In this document: positions 25,509-29,634 of the stretch, one piece after another
How the letters are laid out: every line of letters begins with the position of its first letter
How positions within the stretch are numbered: position 1 is the stretch's first letter
Source of the DNA: a virus
Direction: 5' to 3' (one strand)
IMG/VR virus record: IMGVR_UViG_3300034374_000731
Location: 1-29,634 of that record
Length of the DNA stretch: 29,634 nt
Made by a program: the position numbers and the translations under genes
The notes under the pieces: model-generated
Told to the model about the DNA's origin: nothing
Database searches by the model: none
Seen by the model: the letters and a program-made list of their open reading frames with translations, nothing else

Positions 25509-25961
25509 TTAGGCTATACGAATAATAGCGTTCGATGCGTCTGCTGCTGGGAAAATAATAGAAAAGTCGCCGTTTGTAGAAGTCTTATCACCACCAAATG
25601 CTAACACAGCTACAGCAGTATTACTGTTAGTACTGTTATAAATTAACGCACCGTTTGCAGTAATAGTTGCAGAAGACCATGTAGTATCAGAAAAATCTAA
25701 GAACGCTGTTGTACTTGATGATGTTGGTACTTGTGAAATGGTTAAAGTGTTTCCGCCCGCTGAATATCCTGTACCTGATACTTCGTTAGTAACTGAATAT
25801 GCAGTTGTTGTTGAATCTAATGTAGCTGATGAAGTGTACAACGCGATTTTAAATGTATCTGCTGTATTAGCACTTCTTGCTACGTTTGTCGTATTAAAGT
25901 TATGGCCCCCACTTAGAAGCTCAACCTTAAATGACGTACACATTGCTTGAGTGATTGCCAT
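25509..25961 (-). CDS. Conserved small structural protein, 150 aa
   Basis: The protein is Thr/Ser/Ala-rich and strand-rich throughout, with MCTSFKVELLSGGHNF at the start, TFKIALYTSSATLDS, TNEVSGTGYSAGGNTL in the middle and GDFSIIFPAADASNAIIRIA at the end. I know this layout from many phage genomes, where it is annotated only as a structural or hypothetical protein. It lies between the adaptor genes and the first fibre gene, so it may link fibres to the tail or decorate the virion. No enzymatic motif is visible. Confidence 0.7.
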   Translation of the reverse strand: MAITQAMCTSFKVELLSGGHNFNTTNVARSANTADTFKIALYTSSATLDSTTTAYSVTNEVSGTGYSAGGNTLTISQVPTSSSTTAFLDFSDTTWSSATITANGALIYNSTNSNTAVAVLAFGGDKTSTNGDFSIIFPAADASNAIIRIA

Positions 25962-25963
25962 AA

Positions 25964-26236
25964 TTATATCTCCAATATTTTAACTAAATCTGAATGTCCT
26001 GCGTCTCGCAGTTTATTTGCCAAAGTTGTGCGGTCAGAAGTTACCGCTTGTTTTAGATATTTTACTAGAACTTGTCTAATATGTCCTCTAAATGCTTCTG
26101 CTTGTTCCCTAATTAAAGGGTTTGCATCTTTACTTACATACATTATTTTATCTAATGCTCGGTCTGCTAATTCTTCAGGAGTAAACCCCCGTCCAGATGT
26201 TGTATTTACTTTAAAATCTATTCCGTCTAATATCAT
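25964..26236 (-). CDS. Small helical conserved phage protein, 90 aa
   Basis: Residues about 17-90 are helical: FTPEELADRALDKIMYVSKD, then REQAEAFRGHIRQVLVKYLK and a charged end ANKLRDAGHSDLVKIL. Its start overlaps the end of the adaptor gene by four bases. From memory, proteins with this FTPEE...AFR...LV.Y...A..SDRTT layout accompany the adaptor gene in marine phages. It could be a small connector or assembly factor; the function is unknown. Confidence 0.7.
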   Translation of the reverse strand: MILDGIDFKVNTTSGRGFTPEELADRALDKIMYVSKDANPLIREQAEAFRGHIRQVLVKYLKQAVTSDRTTLANKLRDAGHSDLVKILEI

Positions 26237-26868
26237 TGTTCTGGGTACCTTATTTGTCCACTGCGATAACTATCGCGTCTATTTTTACCTTCACCTAGTT
26301 GTTTTAATAAAGCCATAGCCTCTAAATATCTTTGACTATAATTCTGCATTATATCAGGTTCTTCTTTAAGATATGTAGCTGCTTCCAACAAAGTTCCATA
26401 CAGTAAAGCACTATCAAAATTATTACCCAACCAAGTAGTGCCAGCTGTAACGATAGACTCAGGGTAATAATAGTAATGAAGCTCAACAGTGTAGTTATCA
26501 TCTGGTGTAGGACCAAGTATAAACGTGTTGTCATCAAATATTGCATAATATTCTGGCTTTCCATAATAAGCCGCATCTGTATCTGGAAACGACTCCCTAA
26601 TAAAATTAACATCTTTATTTAACAAATATGTATATTGGTTATCTGAATCAATAACTGCTAAACTAAATGTTGATAGCCAGTCTGTAGGCGTTGATAAATA
26701 CTTATTACCTGTAGTTGTATTACCTGTCTGGTTGCGTCGTAAATCAGGTAACTGAACTGTATTATAAATACGCTGTTCAGCTTGCTCTATAAAAGTATTT
26801 ATGTCAGTAGTAGTAAACTGATTTTCTGCATATGAATTTACAGCTGCTACTAATTCTGCGTAAGTCAT
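26233..26868 (-). CDS. Head-tail adaptor protein (SU10-type), 211 aa
   Basis: The N-terminus (MTYAELVAAVNSYAEN, then INTFIEQAEQRIYNTVQLPD) is the opening of SU10-type phage adaptors, which form a ring below the portal and receive the tail. The middle has strand-rich sequence with LSTPTDWLSTFSLAVID, KPEYYAIFDDNTFILGPTPD and VELHYYYYPE; the end is helical (LLYGTLLEAATYLKEEPDIM). Length and layout fit the family. It lies near the gp4-like gene, consistent with a connector complex of gp4-like and adaptor rings above the nozzle. Confidence 0.85.
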   Translation of the reverse strand: MTYAELVAAVNSYAENQFTTTDINTFIEQAEQRIYNTVQLPDLRRNQTGNTTTGNKYLSTPTDWLSTFSLAVIDSDNQYTYLLNKDVNFIRESFPDTDAAYYGKPEYYAIFDDNTFILGPTPDDNYTVELHYYYYPESIVTAGTTWLGNNFDSALLYGTLLEAATYLKEEPDIMQNYSQRYLEAMALLKQLGEGKNRRDSYRSGQIRYPEQ

Positions 26869-26877
26869 TATTTATCC

Positions 26878-27048
26878 TTATGCCATTGGTCCACGAGCTT
26901 TAGTGCCTTTTGTTGCAGCACCATTACCACGTGTAACTACACCTTCTGTCTTTACATCTTTTTCTGGGTAACCACAGCAAGAAATATCTTCACTATAGTT
27001 TTCTGGTTGCTTATATGTTACCTTAGCGCCTTTTCTATCTTTATTCAT
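26878..27048 (-). CDS. Small basic Gly-rich protein, 56 aa
   Basis: The ATG at 27046-27048 follows an AGGAG with an 8-base spacer and opens a 56-codon frame that fills the gap between the adaptor and zinc-ribbon genes. It begins MNKDRKGAKVTYKQPENYSE, has a Cys pair (SCCGYP) and ends TRGNGAATKGTKARGPMA. The GxGAATKGxKxRGPMA ending is one I recognise from small proteins in marine podovirus genomes. The basic, Gly-rich, probably unfolded tail suggests binding to DNA or to another virion protein. Function unknown. Confidence 0.75.
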   Translation of the reverse strand: MNKDRKGAKVTYKQPENYSEDISCCGYPEKDVKTEGVVTRGNGAATKGTKARGPMA

Positions 27049-27058
27049 AATTATACTC

Positions 27059-27412
27059 CTAAGTTATTGTTATGGTAACCGTGCCAACCTGTCCGGTACC
27101 TTCCAAATCATCTTCAATATCAGGTATTGCTAGTCCATTATTTAAACCAACAGGATTCCACCCATATTGATAATCTCTTTGCTGTGTTAAGTTTAAATCA
27201 GGTCTAGGGTCTCTTACTGCTTGAGGGTCCTCTACCGGATACATACCTTGCATGTTTTGTGGGTGGTCTGGTTCCCAACATTCCTTACATACTTTAATCT
27301 CAGTATTAGTAGTTTTTATAGTTAACTTTTTTAATTCTTTTAACTTATACTGAAACCCACATCTATCACAATTTCCAATTGCGCGTTTACCAGCTGTAAA
27401 CTTACTAGCCAT
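27059..27412 (-). CDS. Zinc-ribbon structural-module protein, 117 aa
   Basis: An N-terminal zinc ribbon is clear: C15-C18 (CDRC) and C42-C45 (CKEC) with a WEPDHPQ after it. The segment MYPVEDPQAVRDPRPDLNL (57-75) and the strand-rich end complete a protein type I recognise from marine phage head-tail regions. It is placed between the gp4-like and adaptor genes. It may be a small virion part held together by zinc. No nuclease or DNA-binding motif is seen beyond the ribbon. Confidence 0.75.
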   Translation of the reverse strand: MASKFTAGKRAIGNCDRCGFQYKLKELKKLTIKTTNTEIKVCKECWEPDHPQNMQGMYPVEDPQAVRDPRPDLNLTQQRDYQYGWNPVGLNNGLAIPDIEDDLEGTGQVGTVTITIT

Positions 27413-27421
27413 GTTAAACCT

Positions 27422-28102
27422 TTACAAATATTGAGGACGAGGGACTAATCTTAAGTCTGCTTTTTCTCTATCCTCTGTAGAAGCCAATAACCATTGTTCT
27501 TCATACTCTTGTTTTAAAAATTGAATTCTATCAAAAGCCTGTGGCAATTTTAAACTTAAATAATACGCTAATCCTGCAACTAAACAAGGTAAGAATCTAA
27601 ATGGTATATCTTGTGTGTTAACACCATTACCTGCATCTTCCATTCTTCTTAAACGCCAATATTTGAATGTGTATGTATCATTATCTGGAAGAGGCCATAC
27701 ATTAATATTAGGTTGAGCTACTTGTCTATTTATCCAAACTTGTATAGGTCTACCTGTAGAGTTTTTGTTAGGAATCGTAGCATACGTAGGTGCAGAAATA
27801 CGTGTAATATTAATATCACTTTGTGACTGTCCTGTACCTGTTCTAATTACTTGTTCTAACAAATCTATAGTATCAGCAGGTAGGTTATATGTACCTGTGC
27901 CAGAAGTAAGACTTATTGCTCCTTCTTCTATAGTCCATAAATTTACTCCTCGATTTGCCCATTCTGCAGTTAATAAATTTAAACTACGTCTAGCAGTTCT
28001 TAAGTCATATCCAGTACGTAGCTCAGCACCGCATCTCTCAAATGCTTCTTCGACTATTTGATTTAAATCTAAGTTAAATGTTACTGTTCCTGAAGTTGCC
28101 AT
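27422..28102 (-). CDS. P22 gp4-like tail accessory / head-completion protein, 226 aa
   Basis: The first third is helical (LDLNQIVEEAFERCGAEL, then RRSLNLLTAEWANRGVNLW at 37-55), matching the LxxLLAEW..xG pattern of gp4-type head-completion proteins that sit between portal and tail. The rest has a strand-rich insert (GTGTYNLPADTIDLLEQVI, PNINVWPLPDNDTYTFKYW) and a helical C-terminus (AYYLSLKLPQAFDRIQFLKQ). In short-tailed phages this protein closes the filled head and takes the tail. The product stop is ten bases from the next gene start. Position next to the adaptor gene supports the call. Confidence 0.75.
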   Translation of the reverse strand: MATSGTVTFNLDLNQIVEEAFERCGAELRTGYDLRTARRSLNLLTAEWANRGVNLWTIEEGAISLTSGTGTYNLPADTIDLLEQVIRTGTGQSQSDINITRISAPTYATIPNKNSTGRPIQVWINRQVAQPNINVWPLPDNDTYTFKYWRLRRMEDAGNGVNTQDIPFRFLPCLVAGLAYYLSLKLPQAFDRIQFLKQEYEEQWLLASTEDREKADLRLVPRPQYL

Positions 28103-28380
28103 TATTTAGTCCTTCTTTTTAAAGGTGCTACTCTTCTTGGTTTACCTTTTGGCTGACCAAGACTTTTCTTTTGTGCTATCCGAGACTTCTTCTCAGCTGA
28201 TGTCATTTCACCCGAAGTTTTGGGGGTCTCGGTTGACACTCGTTTGCTAGGTCGGCAATACGGAGTACCTCGCGATTCCCCTTTCTGTCTACCGCACGGT
28301 TTGCCGGTCCTAACATCTTTCCAATCTTCTTTAAACCAGCGTTTAAGTGCAGCACCTTTAGCTGTCTTTTTAACTGCCAT
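28102..28380 (-). CDS. Small basic phage protein, 92 aa (LKxWFKExW family)
   Basis: The protein carries LKRWFKEDWKDVRTGKPCGR (12-31), then GESRGTPYCRPSKRVS and a Lys/Arg-rich tail. From memory this block appears in small proteins of marine phages and in proteins of giant eukaryotic viruses, often under a DUF name (DUF5872, as I remember it). The high positive charge and two Cys suggest nucleic acid binding or a small virion part. Its stop overlaps the start of the gp4-like gene (TAATG), and an AAGGA lies eight bases before its ATG. Function unknown. Confidence 0.75.
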   Translation of the reverse strand: MAVKKTAKGAALKRWFKEDWKDVRTGKPCGRQKGESRGTPYCRPSKRVSTETPKTSGEMTSAEKKSRIAQKKSLGQPKGKPRRVAPLKRRTK

Positions 28381-28547
28381 TATTTTCCTTTGTTTTTACG
28401 ACATTTAGCTATAGCACCTGATGCATATGCGCTAGGGAAAACTTTGTATTGTGCTTTTACTTTTTTGTAACATGCATCTTTAACCGAACCGCCTTTTTTC
28501 ATAGCAACTGGTTTCATCGCTTTGCCCATACCGCGACACTTCATCAT
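28380..28547 (-). CDS. Small basic Cys-containing protein, 55 aa
   Basis: Two ATGs at 28545-28547 and 28542-28544 overlap the upstream stop (ATGATG against TGA). The frame runs MMKCRGMGKAMKPVAMKKGG, then DACYKKVKAQYKVFPSAYAS and GAIAKCRKNKGK, with its stop overlapping the next ATG. The block CYKKVKxxYxVFPSAYASGAIAKCRK is one I remember from small marine phage proteins, and giant viruses have proteins with a similar block. It stands directly before the LKxWFKExW protein, and the two may belong together. The KKGG element is shared with the two genes upstream. Role unknown; a nucleic-acid-binding virion protein is one option. Confidence 0.8.
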   Translation of the reverse strand: MMKCRGMGKAMKPVAMKKGGSVKDACYKKVKAQYKVFPSAYASGAIAKCRKNKGK

Positions 28548-28909
28548 ACCATGCGACCCTTTGTTTTACCCTTCATACAGCATCCATCACCTCGGTGTTT
28601 TTTAACTTTGCCCCCTTTTTTCATACCTGGTCGAACAGGTGCAGGTTTTGGTGCAGGTCCTCTTGGGTTCATTCCCATACCACCTCGTGTTGGCATTGGT
28701 GTTGGCATTGGTGTTGGCATTGGTGTTGGAGCAGGTTTTGGTGCAGGTCCTCTTGGATTCATTCCCATACCACCTCGTGTTGGCATTGGTGTTGGTGCAG
28801 GTCTACCTTCAAACGCACTGCCGGTTCTTCTTGGTACGGGTGTTCCCGCTGTGCCTACTCGTGTTGGCATTGGTCTTGTCATGCCTGGTCTTGTTGGTCT
28901 TCTTCTCAT
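28544..28909 (-). CDS. Pro/Met/Arg repeat protein with GKTKGRMV tail, 121 aa
   Basis: The chosen ATG at 28907-28909 has AGGAG seven to eight bases upstream; a longer frame to 28981 would run far into the previous gene. The product is MRRRPTRPGM followed by a proline-rich body with PTPM repeats and a duplicated block (GGMGMNPRGPAPKPAP), so probably unfolded. The end is KKGGKVKKHRGDGCCMKGKT and then KGRMV. The last 14 or so residues match the end of the upstream 138-aa protein. No enzymatic fold is possible. It may be a flexible virion or DNA-binding protein. Confidence 0.75.
   Translation of the reverse strand: MRRRPTRPGMTRPMPTRVGTAGTPVPRRTGSAFEGRPAPTPMPTRGGMGMNPRGPAPKPAPTPMPTPMPTPMPTRGGMGMNPRGPAPKPAPVRPGMKKGGKVKKHRGDGCCMKGKTKGRMV
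28641..28795 (-). repeat. 65-bp duplication, 90 bp apart, one mismatch
   Basis: The copies lie at 28641-28705 and 28731-28795 and differ at one base (g at 28667, a at 28757). Both encode the GGMGMNPRGPAPKPAP block. Near identity shows a recent duplication or ongoing homogenisation. Confidence 0.93.
28690..28729 (-). repeat. 12-bp tandem repeat encoding PTPM
   Basis: The unit ttggcattggtg occurs three times in a row and partly a fourth, between the two copies of the 65-bp duplication. A 12-bp unit keeps the frame when copy number changes. Confidence 0.93.
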
Positions 28910-28919
28910 AATATACTCC

Positions 28920-29336
28920 TTAAACCATTCGTCCTTTAGTTTTACCTCGAACAGCACAGCCATCACGCTTAACCATGCCACCTTTTTTATAAGATTTAGA
29001 ACTACATGAACCGCCTTTTTTATAATTGTTCTTAGTCATGCCCATACCAATCTTACCACCTTTCTTTTTCATAACAGCAGCAGGATTTCCTTTTTTAGGA
29101 GCAGGTTTAACAGTTCTAGTTCTTTCAGGAGATGGGGCCCCTGCAATACTTAATCCTGCTTTTAGTAGAGCATTATTAACAGCCTTTTGCTTATCTGATT
29201 CTGTTAATTCTTCGTTAGGACCAAACGTCTCCATGTCTTCAGTAAGAATTTTTTTCATACGTTCTTTTTTAGCCACGTCCTTAATACGTTTTTTCTCGTC
29301 TTCAGGTTTAATTACTTTTTTGTTTTTGTCGCCCAT
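28920..29336 (-). CDS. Basic KKGG-rich protein with GKTKGRMV tail, 138 aa
   Basis: The first 60 residues are charged and helical (EKKRIKDVAKKERMKKILTE); the middle is PSPERTRTVKPAPKKG; the end has three KKGG elements (KKKGGKIG, NYKKGGSCS, SYKKGGMV) and closes RDGCAVRGKTKGRMV. That ending is nearly the same as in the next gene and is one I have met in marine podovirus proteins. The ATG has AGGAG upstream and forms TAATG with the previous stop. It may be a minor capsid-associated or DNA-binding protein; the function is unknown. Confidence 0.75.
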   Translation of the reverse strand: MGDKNKKVIKPEDEKKRIKDVAKKERMKKILTEDMETFGPNEELTESDKQKAVNNALLKAGLSIAGAPSPERTRTVKPAPKKGNPAAVMKKKGGKIGMGMTKNNYKKGGSCSSKSYKKGGMVKRDGCAVRGKTKGRMV

Positions 29337-29473
29337 TATTTTCTCCTTTTGGACTTAGGTTTTTTTGTAAATTCTTTTCCTACTTTTGTAGGAACGCCAA
29401 CTTTCTTAGCAAACTTAGGATTGTTTGCTATAGCTTGCATAAAGCGTTCTTGCTTTTTACTCTTTGCTGGCAT
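29336..29473 (-). CDS. Small basic phage protein, 45 aa
   Basis: The 45-codon frame starts at 29471-29473 (AAGGA upstream) within the end of the holin-like gene, overlapping it by 17 bases, and stops in a TAATG with the next gene. The product is MPAKSKKQERFMQAIANNPK followed by FAKKVGVPTKVGKEF and a basic tail. The KSKxQxRFM...KKVGxPxxVGKEF layout is one I know from small proteins found in many tailed phages, function unknown. The overlap on both sides supports real translation. Confidence 0.8.
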   Translation of the reverse strand: MPAKSKKQERFMQAIANNPKFAKKVGVPTKVGKEFTKKPKSKRRK

Positions 29474-29634
29474 TTTCTTTCCTTCTTTTTACCCATGTTT
29501 GAACTGTTTTAGTTTCGTAAATACGAATACCTGTCCAAACGATTGTAAATATTGCAGCAACTTCCGGTAACCATTGCAGGACAGAGCCTACGGCAGTAAA
29601 TATAGAAGCTGCATCTATTGCGTGCTTTGTTGGT
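29457..29634 (-). CDS. Small holin-like membrane protein (partial, start off right edge)
   Basis: The readable 58 residues are PTKHAIDAASIFTAVGSVLQ, then WLPEVAAIFTIVWTGIRIYE and a basic tail ending KENASKE. There are one or two hydrophobic segments (about 9-22 and 24-38) followed by IRIYET and charged residues, a layout I recognise from small holin or membrane proteins of T7-like marine phages. The first codons are missing. A second holin-type gene lies at 16861-17349, so this one may act differently, for example as a pinholin, an antiholin, or not in lysis at all. Confidence 0.55.
   Translation of the reverse strand, partial: PTKHAIDAASIFTAVGSVLQWLPEVAAIFTIVWTGIRIYETKTVQTWVKRRKENASKE

Noticed and set aside
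28910-28981. A 24-residue N-terminal extension of the PTPM protein
   Set aside because: It would overlap the upstream gene's tag region, and the ATG at 28909 has AGGAG at the right distance.
28449-29009. A 186-aa plus-strand open frame rich in Gly, Ile and Pro opposite the KKGG/PTPM genes
   Set aside because: It is the mirror of the PTPM repeats and runs against four overlapping minus-strand genes with good ribosome binding sites; its repeats come only from the DNA repeats.
1-29634. tRNA genes, integrase, attachment sites or insertion sequences
   Set aside because: No cloverleaf with a GTTCGAAT-type arm, no recombinase or transposase frame and no terminal inverted repeats were seen by eye; nothing here points to lysogeny.

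Overview
The window is a 29.6 kb stretch of a tailed double-stranded DNA phage genome with a short, podovirus-like tail. It is AT-rich and densely packed, with no gap above about 60 bases. Gene content (gp4-like adaptor, SU10-type adaptor, nozzle, T7-like internal virion proteins, and many small proteins of kinds I remember from uncultured marine phages) points to a marine podovirus. A marine alphaproteobacterial host such as SAR11 is plausible but cannot be shown from the sequence. Terminase, portal and capsid genes are absent and probably lie beyond the right edge.

Almost everything is on the minus strand and reads right to left as one late operon, with start/stop overlaps (TAATG, ATGA) or gaps of a few bases. 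From right to left: (1) 29634-28102, a partial holin-like membrane protein and a string of small basic KKGG-rich proteins, two of which share a C-terminal tag; (2) 28102-25964, head-tail connection: gp4-like adaptor, zinc-ribbon protein, small conserved proteins, SU10-type adaptor; (3) 25961-17452, a large adsorption cassette with about six fibre or adhesin proteins (a LamG-like domain, two glycine-rich adhesins, a 22-aa/11-aa repeat protein, an S74 self-cleaving fibre) and two tail-fibre assembly chaperones; (4) 17450-16376, lysis: a 30-aa membrane peptide, a three-TM holin, a GH24 lysozyme; (5) 16374-13784, tail nozzle and a small structural protein; (6) 13726-255, the ejection module, which matches T7 genes 13-14-15-16 in order (GNAT-fold protein, Ala/Gln-rich protein, coiled-coil protein, giant 2574-aa protein) but adds a 621-aa protein and an AspH-type 2-oxoglutarate dioxygenase.

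On the left edge, two small plus-strand genes converge on the operon, the stop codons overlapping by three bases.

The most notable points are a probable overprinted 70-aa gene inside the giant ejection protein gene, with its own strong Shine-Dalgarno; the aspartyl/asparaginyl beta-hydroxylase in the ejection module; a HELTH metallopeptidase domain in the giant protein; a reshuffled fibre cassette; and short motifs that recur across separate virion proteins. Family names come from recognition by eye; no database was searched.
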